Below, in pieces: positions 17,664 to 25,017 of a stretch of DNA of 64,000 bases. Below the pieces are notes generated by a model, which did no database searches, was not told the DNA's origin, and worked only from the letters and a program-made list of their open reading frames with translations. Numbering within the stretch: position 1 is the first letter of the stretch; each line of letters begins with the position of its first letter. This DNA is from Colwellia marinimaniae (GTDB lineage Bacteria; Pseudomonadota; Gammaproteobacteria; Enterobacterales; Alteromonadaceae). A program made the translations under genes and the position numbers. Location of the stretch: assembly GCF_002207865.1 (NCBI RefSeq), contig NZ_BDQM01000005.1, positions 1-64,000 on the forward strand. Reading direction: 5' to 3'.

Positions 17664-19001
17664 ATGACCACCGTTTCTTCCCGTGATTCCTTTCATTCTC
17701 GTCTTGGTTTTGTTTTAGCTGCAGCAGGTGCTGCCATAGGGTTAGGCAATATTTGGGGATTTCCCACACAAGTGGCAAATAACGGTGGTGGCGCCTTTTT
17801 AGTAGTCTACTTAATTGTAACTTTTTTACTCGCCCTGCCGGCTCTTTATGCAGAAGTTTACATCGGCAATCAAGCACAAACGAACCCTGTAGCCGCATTA
17901 GCATCGGCTTGTGGTAAACGCTTTAAAAAACTCGGTCATATCGCCGGCATTATTGGCATTATTGGCGCCATGATGATGTTAAGTTTTTATACCATAGTGG
18001 CAGGTTGGATGTTGGCTCATGCGCTGGCATCTTTGGCTGAATTAGTTGGTTTAATGTCATTATCGCAATGGTTATCCACGTCAAGCACCTGGCGCAACGT
18101 TATTTTCACCCCTATTTTCATCGTACTTGGCGCAGCCATAGTACACCAAGGTGTGCACAGCGGCATTGAACGTTGGTCGGCACGCTTAATGCCAATGTTA
18201 CTCGTTATGCTAGGTGGTTTAGTTATTTATATCCTGCAACAAGATGGCGCTATGGAAGGATTAACGCTTTATTTAGTCCCTGATTTTTCACAAGTGACCG
18301 AGCCCAAACTTATTATTTCAGCCATGGGACAAGCATTTTTCTCACTGGCCATAGGTGTTGGTGCCATGATGGCTTATGGCTCGTATATGCCTAAAGGAGA
18401 GAGTGTTGGCAAGTTAGTACTTTCGATAACCTTACTTGATACCTTTATTGCTTTTATCGCCGGCTTACTTATTATCCCAGCACTTTTTGTTGCCCAACAT
18501 GCAGGACAAGAAGTATTTATTGACGGTCATTTAATTGGTGAAGGTCAGCTTATTTTTAACATTCTGCCAACCCTATTTAGCTCCATGGGCACTGTCGGTT
18601 TAATTGTCTCTTTTGCTTTTTTTGCGCTGCTTTCAATTGCTGCCCTCACCTCAACCATTTCTTCAACAGAAGTCCCTGTGGCTTATTTAATTGAAGATAA
18701 AGCCATGACACGAAAAAATGCTACCTGGTTAGTATCTGGATTAGTTTTAGTTGCCAGCATGTTACTTATTGCCTTTTTTGAGCAACTCTTTGCTTTAGTC
18801 ATCCAATTACTCACTACTGTGCTGCAACCACTGATGTCGCTGTTTTATTTTATTGTTATAGGATGGTTGTGGAAGCGTGGTAATCAACTAACCGACATAG
18901 CAACATTAGCGCAAGATAAATCATTAAGACTGCTTGGTTTTTACTTACGCTTTATTTGCCCAGCATTGTTATTGGTCGTCTTTGTTAATGTGGCCTTTTA
19001 A
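17664..19001 (+). CDS. Neurotransmitter:sodium symporter (NSS) family transporter
   Basis: This ~445-residue, 11-12 helix Na+-coupled amino-acid or amine carrier is related to LeuT and TnaT. The first helix has the signature SRLGFVLAAAGAAIGLGNIWGFP, including the unwound Na+/substrate site. Later strings MGQAFFSLAIGVGAMMAYGSY (helix 6-7) and FALLSIAALTSTISSTEV (helix 8) also match. I chose ATG 17664 by the family N-terminus. An in-frame ATG at 17589 has the better ribosome site (AAAGGTAA) and would add 25 residues. The substrate cannot be told from sequence. Confidence 0.92.
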   Translation: MTTVSSRDSFHSRLGFVLAAAGAAIGLGNIWGFPTQVANNGGGAFLVVYLIVTFLLALPALYAEVYIGNQAQTNPVAALASACGKRFKKLGHIAGIIGIIGAMMMLSFYTIVAGWMLAHALASLAELVGLMSLSQWLSTSSTWRNVIFTPIFIVLGAAIVHQGVHSGIERWSARLMPMLLVMLGGLVIYILQQDGAMEGLTLYLVPDFSQVTEPKLIISAMGQAFFSLAIGVGAMMAYGSYMPKGESVGKLVLSITLLDTFIAFIAGLLIIPALFVAQHAGQEVFIDGHLIGEGQLIFNILPTLFSSMGTVGLIVSFAFFALLSIAALTSTISSTEVPVAYLIEDKAMTRKNATWLVSGLVLVASMLLIAFFEQLFALVIQLLTTVLQPLMSLFYFIVIGWLWKRGNQLTDIATLAQDKSLRLLGFYLRFICPALLLVVFVNVAF

Positions 19002-19026
19002 AACCCTTAGTTAAACAACTCGCTAA

Positions 19027-19065
19027 TTAGCCAGAGCCTGCTTACCACCCGTAGGCTCTGACTAA
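19027..19065. repeat. Inverted repeat between convergent genes
   Basis: CAGAGCCT (19032-19039) pairs with AGGCTCTG (19053-19060), extended by TTAG/CTAA outside one mismatch. No T-run follows, so it is either a weak terminator or a processing/protection hairpin between the NSS gene and rmuC. Confidence 0.5.
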
Positions 19066-19211
19066 TGCTGTTGTGATATAAAAACAGCAGGCCATAATGA
19101 CCTTATCAATGACCTGTCATCTTAATAGCTGAACTACTAAATGGGCATAGCCTTTAGCCGTAAAGAGGCTGTTGGCATTTGATGTTAAGCTACTCTCCGC
19201 CACCACCAACT

Positions 19212-20528
19212 TTATTTATCCAGTAACGCCACATCTTCCTCAGTCAAGTCCACTTGCTCTATTTTCTCAAAACGTATTGATATTTTATCTGCCGAGGTAT
19301 GAATTTGTTTAACATCGGTTGCCGCTTGGTCTATATGTTTGGCAAGGTTAGCAAAACGGCCTTTAAAGCGATTAAAGTCTTGTGCTAAGTCAGACAAATG
19401 TGCCTGAATGATATGGATTTGCTGACGAGTCGCTTCATCTTTAAGGACCGAGCGCGCGGTTGTTAATATCGCCATCAAGGTGGTGGGTGATGCCAACCAA
19501 ACACGTTTCCTATGAGCATATTCAACTAAGTCACTTTGATGCCCATGGATCTCAGCAAAAACAGCTTCCGCTGGAATAAACATAATAGCGCCGTCGGCAG
19601 TTTCGTTATCAATGAGGTACTTATCACTAATATCATTAATATGTTTTTTAATATCGATTTTGAACTGACGCATAGCTGATTTCCTCTCAGATTCAGGGGC
19701 TTCAAAGTCCATCATTTTACGGTAATTTTCTAAGGGAAATTTTGAATCTACTACAACATTACCGGTCGGTTTAGGTAAAAACAGTATACAATCGGCTATT
19801 TTTCCGTTTGATAAGGTATGCTGCAGTTTAAAGCTTTGCTCTGGTAGCACATTTCTGATCAGGCTATTTAATTGCACTTCGCCAAAGGCCCCTCGTGAGC
19901 GCTTATCATTAAGTATGGCTTGTAAGCTGACCACGTTGGTAGATAACTCGGTGATTTTCTTCTGAGCATCATCTATTAATGCCAAACGCTGTAAGATATC
20001 ACTAAAGGTTTTAGTGGTTTTTTCAAAGCCTTCGCTCAGACGCCTTTCGACCTGACCACTGATCTCTTGTAAACGTTTATCGGTAGAGTCCGTTAAAGCA
20101 TCAATACGCTTGGTCATTTGATCGCTGCTTTGCGCTAATGTTTTCGACAACTCCTCCCGATTGCTAAAGGCCGTGGCATTTAAATGTTTAATAAGTTGAT
20201 CGAGTGACTGATTTTGATTTTGATTTAATTGCGCTTGCAGCTCATTAAATTGCCTTAATAATTTAATCCGTAAATCAGCCATTTGCTGCTCAAAGCTATT
20301 AGCTAACTGCAATTGCTGCTTTTCTTGTAATTGGCTAAGCTGCTGTAAAAATTGTTGCTCAGTTTGTTTTGCTAACTGACTAAACAAGTCAATATTGTGT
20401 ACTTGTAAACGTTTTTCTTGCTTTGCTAACCGCACTAGCACCAGTATTAATAGCAAGGCCAACACCACAAAAGCCAGTACAGGCAACCAAGTCGATAGCA
20501 ACTGCTGTTGCTCTAGGGTAAAAGTCAT
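19212..20528 (-). CDS. rmuC: DNA recombination protein RmuC
   Basis: RmuC limits inversion between short inverted repeats and is thought to be a membrane-tethered nuclease-like protein. The 438-residue product has one N-terminal membrane helix (LLSTWLPVLAFVVLALLLILVLV, ~10-32), a long Gln-rich coiled coil (~35-185), then the RmuC domain (~195-400) with RGAFGEVQLNSLI, VVDSKFPLENYRKM and FIPAEAVFAEI. The family is certain. There is no obvious operon partner. Confidence 0.94.
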   Translation of the reverse strand: MTFTLEQQQLLSTWLPVLAFVVLALLLILVLVRLAKQEKRLQVHNIDLFSQLAKQTEQQFLQQLSQLQEKQQLQLANSFEQQMADLRIKLLRQFNELQAQLNQNQNQSLDQLIKHLNATAFSNREELSKTLAQSSDQMTKRIDALTDSTDKRLQEISGQVERRLSEGFEKTTKTFSDILQRLALIDDAQKKITELSTNVVSLQAILNDKRSRGAFGEVQLNSLIRNVLPEQSFKLQHTLSNGKIADCILFLPKPTGNVVVDSKFPLENYRKMMDFEAPESERKSAMRQFKIDIKKHINDISDKYLIDNETADGAIMFIPAEAVFAEIHGHQSDLVEYAHRKRVWLASPTTLMAILTTARSVLKDEATRQQIHIIQAHLSDLAQDFNRFKGRFANLAKHIDQAATDVKQIHTSADKISIRFEKIEQVDLTEEDVALLDK

Positions 20529-20850
20529 TTTCTCAATCTCAATAAGGTGCCAAACGCACTACACTGTAAATATTACCAGTATCTTTCTGAAAGGCAAGCA
20601 CAAAGGCAAGAACTGTGGCTTTGTGTGGGTTCCAGTTTATTTCTAAATTTTGTCCAGAGTGATTAAACTCTGTAACAGGGCCGTTTATTAAATAATGATA
20701 AAGATAAAGATAACCCTAGGATATAGAGTTAATTTAATAAGCTGAGTAATCACCTATAAATAGGCTTAGATGTGAGAATTAGGTCTATTTATACCACATT
20801 GCTGACATTAGCATTTAACCTGTAGTGTAGATTTGGATTAGATTTTGTAT
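20529..20850. other. Intergenic region between rmuC and the cassette
   Basis: No gene is seen. A perfect 9-bp inverted repeat TATAAATAG (20755-20763) / CTATTTATA (20785-20793) with a 21-base loop lies just outside the distal cassette boundary. No second attC-like fold was found here. Confidence 0.5.
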
Positions 20851-20914
20851 CGATAACGCCTCGTTAAAAGGACAAAAGCCAACTGTTTTTGTCCTTTTAA
20901 ACGATTTGTTAGCT
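20851..20914 (-). repeat. attC-like recombination site
   Basis: Read on the minus strand, this 64-base site has R'' AGCTAAC, a 5-base spacer AAATC, a 16-base arm GTTTAAAAGGACAAAA, a 9-base tip, a 15-base arm TTTTGTCCTTTTAAC, a 5-base spacer GAGGC and R' GTTATCG. The arms pair fully except for one extrahelical base, and the two 5-base spacers stay unpaired. This is the R box / unpaired central spacer / L box / terminal-tip layout of integron attC sites. The AGGCGTTA end is also typical of marine and Vibrio attC sites. Confidence 0.78.
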
Positions 20915-22357
20915 TTCAGTGTCGATTGCTCTATTTTCTTGTTCTTCTTTAATTTCAGTATCTCTTTCGTAATCAGGAATGTAGTCATTTCCATATACCA
21001 GCTTATATGCTTCTTTAAATTCAATAGTTTCACGAAAGAACCTAAATACCGGCCATGTTCGAAGCCCTTCTTTTCCTACACTTGATTTGATTTCTTCACT
21101 CTGCATTAACTGGGCTGCTTCACTGTACTCTTCCCTTATTACATGAATTGAAAGGGCATATTTAGTGTGAAATACCTGCCAAGGGTCCTGCGATAAACCT
21201 TTTTCGAAATCCTTATCTTGAAATTTTTGGGATACAGCTCTATTAATTTTTGCAAAATATAAGTATTCGGAATCAGTGGACCGCAGTTTACTTGGTATAG
21301 CAATATCAAAATCAGTTATGATTTCAGCTAAGGAGTATTCTGCTAAATTCATAAATTTAACTGCAATATTATTTAATGCTTGATCAGCTGATTTCAACTC
21401 ATTAGTAAATATTCTTCTATATGATGCTTGTCCTATGCGTAAGCCTATTTCAAAGTAAGTCAAAAAAGCTTTATTAAAATATTCACTATCGGAAGTTAAC
21501 TGTTCATTTACTGCATAGGGTACTTTACATCCAAATCCATTACATTTATCTATGTACTGATTTGAAACAACGCCTCCTGTGTGAACGAAAAGGTTGCGTC
21601 TTTCAGCTACCTCTAAAAACTCATTTAATTTTGTGAAATTTGATTCAATTCCAATTTTTAATTTTTCATCAATATACTGAATCTGTTTTTCATGAGAATC
21701 TCGAAGGAGATCTTCAACTTCTTTGTAGATGATACCTTCAATTGCTTTGTCTAACGACTTGAGTGCAATAAGATCTTTATATGTAATAGTCTTATCTGAT
21801 GAAATTACCCATTCAGGGTTTTGCTCTAGAACTAACTTTAGAACCTGACCTAAAAACTCATCAAACCTAGAAACCAATGTAACAATCAATTGTTTTTCAA
21901 AAAGTTTTTCGGCTTTTTCCATTTTTTTAAAATTTGCGACTAAATAGTCCATATCTATAGTTTTAAATTTTAGTGTTAGTTTCTTTTTATTTTCTTTATC
22001 TTCTAAAGATGATTCAGCATCTGATTCAGCATCTGATTCAGCATCTGATTTAGCATCTGATTCAGCATCTGATTTAGCATCTGATTCAGCATCTGATTTA
22101 GCCGCTGATTCAGCATCTGATTCAGCCTCTGATTCAGCATCTGATTTAGCCGCTGATTCAGCCTCTCCTATAGCTAGTTTGATAATTTTATCTAATTCAT
22201 CTTTTCTTTGTTTATCTTGATCTTGTAAAAAAGGAACTACACTAGAGTGCATCTCTCTCAAGCATTCCAGATCGACTAAATACTCATCAATTATTGATAG
22301 TAGAAGTTTATGTTTTGGTTTGTCTTTTGCTTTTCCTGTGTTTTTTTTATTCGACAT
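20909..22357 (-). CDS. HEPN-domain protein (RiboL-PSP / MAE_28990-like), possible RNase effector
   Basis: This 482-residue protein has a Lys-rich N-terminus and a short helical stretch (~17-62). A 52-residue low-complexity block of ESDA/KSDA tetrapeptides (~65-116) follows, then a helical domain (~133-270) that ends in the HEPN signature RNxxxH at residues 254-259 (ERRNLFVHTGGVV). The spacing FDEFL ... RRNLFVH and the VHTGGVV string resemble RiboL-PSP-type HEPN nucleases found in toxin and defence systems. The remaining ~220 residues are helical, TPR-like and unassigned. There is no signal peptide or membrane helix. It is the only gene of a predicted integron cassette, and no antitoxin gene is visible. 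Activity is inference. Confidence 0.72.
   Translation of the reverse strand: MSNKKNTGKAKDKPKHKLLLSIIDEYLVDLECLREMHSSVVPFLQDQDKQRKDELDKIIKLAIGEAESAAKSDAESEAESDAESAAKSDAESDAKSDAESDAKSDAESDAESDAESSLEDKENKKKLTLKFKTIDMDYLVANFKKMEKAEKLFEKQLIVTLVSRFDEFLGQVLKLVLEQNPEWVISSDKTITYKDLIALKSLDKAIEGIIYKEVEDLLRDSHEKQIQYIDEKLKIGIESNFTKLNEFLEVAERRNLFVHTGGVVSNQYIDKCNGFGCKVPYAVNEQLTSDSEYFNKAFLTYFEIGLRIGQASYRRIFTNELKSADQALNNIAVKFMNLAEYSLAEIITDFDIAIPSKLRSTDSEYLYFAKINRAVSQKFQDKDFEKGLSQDPWQVFHTKYALSIHVIREEYSEAAQLMQSEEIKSSVGKEGLRTWPVFRFFRETIEFKEAYKLVYGNDYIPDYERDTEIKEEQENRAIDTES
22011..22166 (-). repeat. Tandem 12-bp repeat, 13 units, in frame
   Basis: Thirteen head-to-tail copies of GATTCAGCATCT and close variants (GATTTAGCATCT, GATTCAGCCTCT, GATTTAGCCGCT), each coding four residues (ESDA/KSDA type) on the minus strand. 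The unit is a multiple of three, so copy-number change alters linker length without breaking the frame. Confidence 0.95.
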
Positions 22358-22391
22358 CTAGAGATACTTTTCCTATTGAAAGATAATGCTT

Positions 22392-22413
22392 ATTATGGAG
22401 ACTTCTCAATAAT
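22392..22413. promoter_or_regulatory. Palindrome 1 upstream of HEPN gene
   Basis: GAGA-CT-TCTC core with outer arms that pair except for one G/A mismatch, giving ten-base arms. It lies 35 bases upstream of the HEPN start and shares its core with the longer palindrome at 22506. It could be an operator. Confidence 0.6.
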
Positions 22414-22505
22414 GCATGTCCCATAACTCTAATTTAATTCGTATTAATATCCCATACTTTCAGTATCTTATAAACTAAAAATATTACATTTCTGTTAGGA
22501 CTGAG

Positions 22506-22531
22506 GTATTACTGAGACTTCTCAGTAATAC
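22506..22531. promoter_or_regulatory. Palindrome 2, perfect 12-bp arms
   Basis: GTATTACTGAGA (22506-22517), a CT spacer and TCTCAGTAATAC (22520-22531) form a perfect inverted repeat. The core GAGACTTCTCA is the same as in the palindrome at 22392. Both lie inside the predicted cassette between its upstream boundary and the gene. Confidence 0.75.
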
Positions 22532-22579
22532 ATCACCAATGATTCATTATAAAATATATAGAAAACTTCGTATAGCTAA

Positions 22580-23038
22580 CGTCAGCAAAGCGCACTAAGT
22601 GATCTTTAGCTCTAATTCATTTAAAGACCGCTTTAGGCTCCTAGTTTCCCCTAGTAACTCAAAAAAAATGTCTGTTTTGAGGTACCAGTTAACATACTGG
22701 CCTAATAAAAACCGCATGATTAAATTGTATGACTTTTGCTCGTTTTAGCTTCCGTGAAAATCCACCATGTTCTGATATTCTTCAATAATGAGCCCTAGAG
22801 CTGCCTATATAATTGAGATATTCAATTCCCATGAAATGCCAATTTCATGTTAACGCGATTTTATCCGCTCAATTTACCGTTAATATGAATTTAAAAAAAA
22901 AGACTATCAGGATTTCGACCTCTAAGCTTTTGATTTCATTATGCCGCCAATTTCACTTTAAACTGGATCTCACATAACTGCACTTATAACAATCCATGTC
23001 TATACTCAATTTACTTTCTAATTGTCAGAGCCATTAAC
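22580..23038. other. Intergenic region upstream of the cassette
   Basis: No gene or integrase is seen. AAAGCG (near 22587) and CGCTTT (near 22629) form a short inverted repeat close to the cassette boundary, possibly a worn attC, but the outer boxes do not pair. The rest is A+T-rich and probably carries the promoter of the 23039 gene. Confidence 0.4.
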
Positions 23039-23314
23039 ATGAAGAAAAATACTAACCCTTTGCATAAAACAATGAATATTATTTCTTATTTAGCCTTACC
23101 TTTAATGGTCATAACATTAGTCAGTTGCTCTAAAGCACCGCCAGTAGCCGTAAGTGAATGTAGCACTGTGGTCAGTCATGTGAAAAAAGTATTAAAAGAC
23201 CATGCCCCGAGTAAGACCAAAATGCTTAAACAGTGCAAAGCCGCTACAGATGAAGCTAGGGGTTGTATCATGGCCGCAGATAAACCGATGAAAATACTGC
23301 AATGTGACTTTTAG
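23039..23314 (+). CDS. Small putative lipoprotein
   Basis: This 91-residue product has a lipoprotein-type leader (MNIISYLALPLMVITLVSC) with the lipobox LVSC at about residue 30. The mature part is short and Lys-rich with further cysteines (SECST, KQCKAA, RGCIM, LQCDF). I do not recognise the family. A start at the internal Met12 would give a more usual leader length. It is followed by a strong terminator and is not linked to the cassette. Confidence 0.65.
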   Translation: MKKNTNPLHKTMNIISYLALPLMVITLVSCSKAPPVAVSECSTVVSHVKKVLKDHAPSKTKMLKQCKAATDEARGCIMAADKPMKILQCDF

Positions 23315-23475
23315 TTTTTTAGCCAAAAACTATTTCAGCGGAAAAATTGATAATGCTGGCATATATAACTGTCAGCAAGGGCTGTTTCATCGTTTGTACT
23401 ACCGTAAGAAATACTACTACATAACGTTGTTAGCACATACTCTATGCCAGCAAGCACAGAAAACATTTAAGCGAA

Positions 23476-23514
23476 AAAAGGGGCCAACGAATCAATGGTT
23501 AGCTGGCCCCTTTT
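23476..23514. terminator. Bidirectional terminator
   Basis: AAAAGGGGCCA (23476-23486) pairs with TGGCCCCTTTT (23504-23514). It separates the convergent lipoprotein and nudC genes; the A and T runs allow function on both strands. Confidence 0.88.
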
Positions 23515-23546
23515 GATTTTATGCCTTTTTACTTTATCACTTATAA

Positions 23547-24539
23547 TTAATACTGCCCTATTTCCTTATTCAACCACGCGGTGATTAAATAAGAAGAAAT
23601 AGAGTCGCTACTACTCATTCTATATTGCAGAGTCTCAGGGTTAGCCGCCACATCAGTCACGGAACTATTCAAGGCAAACTTACTCAGTTGCTCACGTGAA
23701 AACCACTGAGCATCTTCTAAATCATCTTGGCTAATATCAATTTGCTCAGAAGTGGCAATAGCGGTAAAAGCTAACATTATCGAGGCGGGAAAGGGCCAGG
23801 GTTGAGACGCTATATATTGTGGTTTTTCCACGACAATAGCGGTTTCCTCCACCACCTCTCTGCTCACCGCTTGCTCAAGAGTCTCACCTGGGTCAACAAA
23901 GCCCGCTAGCGTTGAATACATACCTTTAGCCCAACTAGCCTGCCGACCTAACAAGCAACGTGGAGTACCATCAGCAAACATTTTTTCTACCAGCATAATG
24001 ACCGCAGGATCGGTGCGTGGAAAACTCATATTTCGACAATCTGAGCAGCGTCGGGCATGCCCGGCTTCAACAGCACCATTAGCATTGCCACAATGGCCAC
24101 AAAATTGATGACTTATATGCCAATGCACTAACCCCTTAGCTAACGCTAAGATTGACGCATCAATAGCTGATAAATTAGCGGTGACTTGTCTAATCCCTTG
24201 CCATTGCCCCAGCTCAGTTAACGCTTGCTGAGTAGAAAAACGCAATTTATTATAATCGATAGCAAAGATGGCAGCAGTTGCGGGCTGATTTTTTCCACCA
24301 CCCTGATGTTCTGCTCTGCCTTTCCCTAAGTATATACAGCTATTAAGATTAACCGTTGGCAGTTGTGTTTTATTAAGATAAATGGGAATAAATTCGGCCG
24401 CCTTTTCAAAAAGACTCATGCCTTCATGAATGACACAAAACAAAGTATCTTGGTGGTTAAACTCAGCCACTAACCAGCGTTTATTCTTTCGCTGGTTAGT
24501 GCCTCTATCTAACGGCATACTGCCATAGGCTAATATCAT
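23547..24539 (-). CDS. nudC: NADH pyrophosphatase / NAD-cap hydrolase NudC
   Basis: NudC hydrolyses NAD(H) and removes the NAD cap from RNA 5' ends. The 330-residue protein has the four-cysteine zinc ribbon (CGHCGN ... CSDC, ~147-172), the Nudix box GFVDPGETLEQAVSREVVEE, and the NudC-specific downstream string SQPWPFPASIM. E. coli NudC has 257 residues; the extra length is in the N-terminal domain. In the Nudix box the usual last Gly after EE is replaced (EETAI), which some family members tolerate. The family assignment is firm. Confidence 0.94.
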   Translation of the reverse strand: MILAYGSMPLDRGTNQRKNKRWLVAEFNHQDTLFCVIHEGMSLFEKAAEFIPIYLNKTQLPTVNLNSCIYLGKGRAEHQGGGKNQPATAAIFAIDYNKLRFSTQQALTELGQWQGIRQVTANLSAIDASILALAKGLVHWHISHQFCGHCGNANGAVEAGHARRCSDCRNMSFPRTDPAVIMLVEKMFADGTPRCLLGRQASWAKGMYSTLAGFVDPGETLEQAVSREVVEETAIVVEKPQYIASQPWPFPASIMLAFTAIATSEQIDISQDDLEDAQWFSREQLSKFALNSSVTDVAANPETLQYRMSSSDSISSYLITAWLNKEIGQY

Positions 24540-24603
24540 ATTTTGCTTTCGTCCTTAAGTGCTGGTGTCCACTGAGCAGACCAACATCCAAAGGAGAAAT
24601 AAT

Positions 24604-24875
24604 TTAAAATAAGTCTACGCCTTGGGAGGATAATTGATAACCACTTTTTTGGCTGTCAATAAGCTGCAGTGTTTTGAGTTCTTTTAATCGAGTATTTAAC
24701 AAGGTAGGGAGAATTTTTCACAGCGTTGTTGCAACGCTCTAAATGTTGCTGGGCCAGTACGTAAATGCCAAATAATACCTAATGCCCATGTTCGCCCAAG
24801 TAAATCGAGTAAAGCCATACTAGGCTTACCGGTTGCAGAGCCGCGTACTTGTCTGCCAGGTAGTGGCAGTGTCAT
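24604..24875 (-). pseudogene. HxlR-family regulator, frameshifted
   Basis: Read from ATG 24875, the minus strand encodes MTLPLPGRQVRGSATGK, then an HxlR-type winged-helix core (ALLDLLGRTWALGIIWHL, RTGPATFRALQQRCEK). The frame then runs into a stop. Shifting by one base restores PTLLNTRLKELKTLQLID and a normal end at 24604. The break lies in a run of T on the plus strand (24713-24717); one missing base explains it. The rebuilt protein would be ~90 residues, normal for short HxlR regulators. Either a recent pseudogene or a sequencing error. Confidence 0.85.
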
Positions 24876-24894
24876 AATTACAAGATAAAATGCA

Positions 24895-24924
24895 ATGATA
24901 AAAGCACCATGATAAAAGCACCAT
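24895..24924 (+). repeat. Short tandem duplication
   Basis: The string ATGATAAAAGCACC occurs twice in direct succession upstream of the broken HxlR gene, probably replication slippage in the old promoter region. Confidence 0.7.
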
Positions 24925-25017
24925 GCTACATTATTGGTAGCGCAGATACTATAGCAAGCCGCCCTGCAAGAGCAAGAGAGTAACGCTCACTGCCAATGAG
25001 TATTTAGCAGTTAAGTG

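Larger units (their letters stand above)
20857..22579 (-). mobile_element. Predicted integron-type gene cassette (single, no integrase)
   Basis: The boundaries are inferred from two half-sites on the minus strand. GTTAGCT (complement of 22574-22580) lies upstream of the gene, and the attC-like site at 20851-20914 lies downstream. The R'' box next to the gene is AGCTAAC, an exact reverse complement of the distant GTTAGCT, as expected when a cassette circle is cut at G^TTA. The 1723-bp unit holds one gene (HEPN protein) whose stop lies inside the R'' box, a common cassette feature. No integrase gene or second clear attC is in the window. Confidence 0.72.

Noticed and set aside
22011..22166. CRISPR-like array
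   Set aside because: The repeats are 12 bp, contiguous, without spacers, and in frame within a gene.
22581..22640. AAAGCG ... CGCTTT inverted repeat as a second attC
   Set aside because: Inner arms are only 6 bp and the outer boxes do not pair, so I cannot support a second cassette.
23304..23516. 70-codon open frame after the small lipoprotein
   Set aside because: Overlaps the lipoprotein end and runs through the strong terminator hairpin, so it is not a likely gene.
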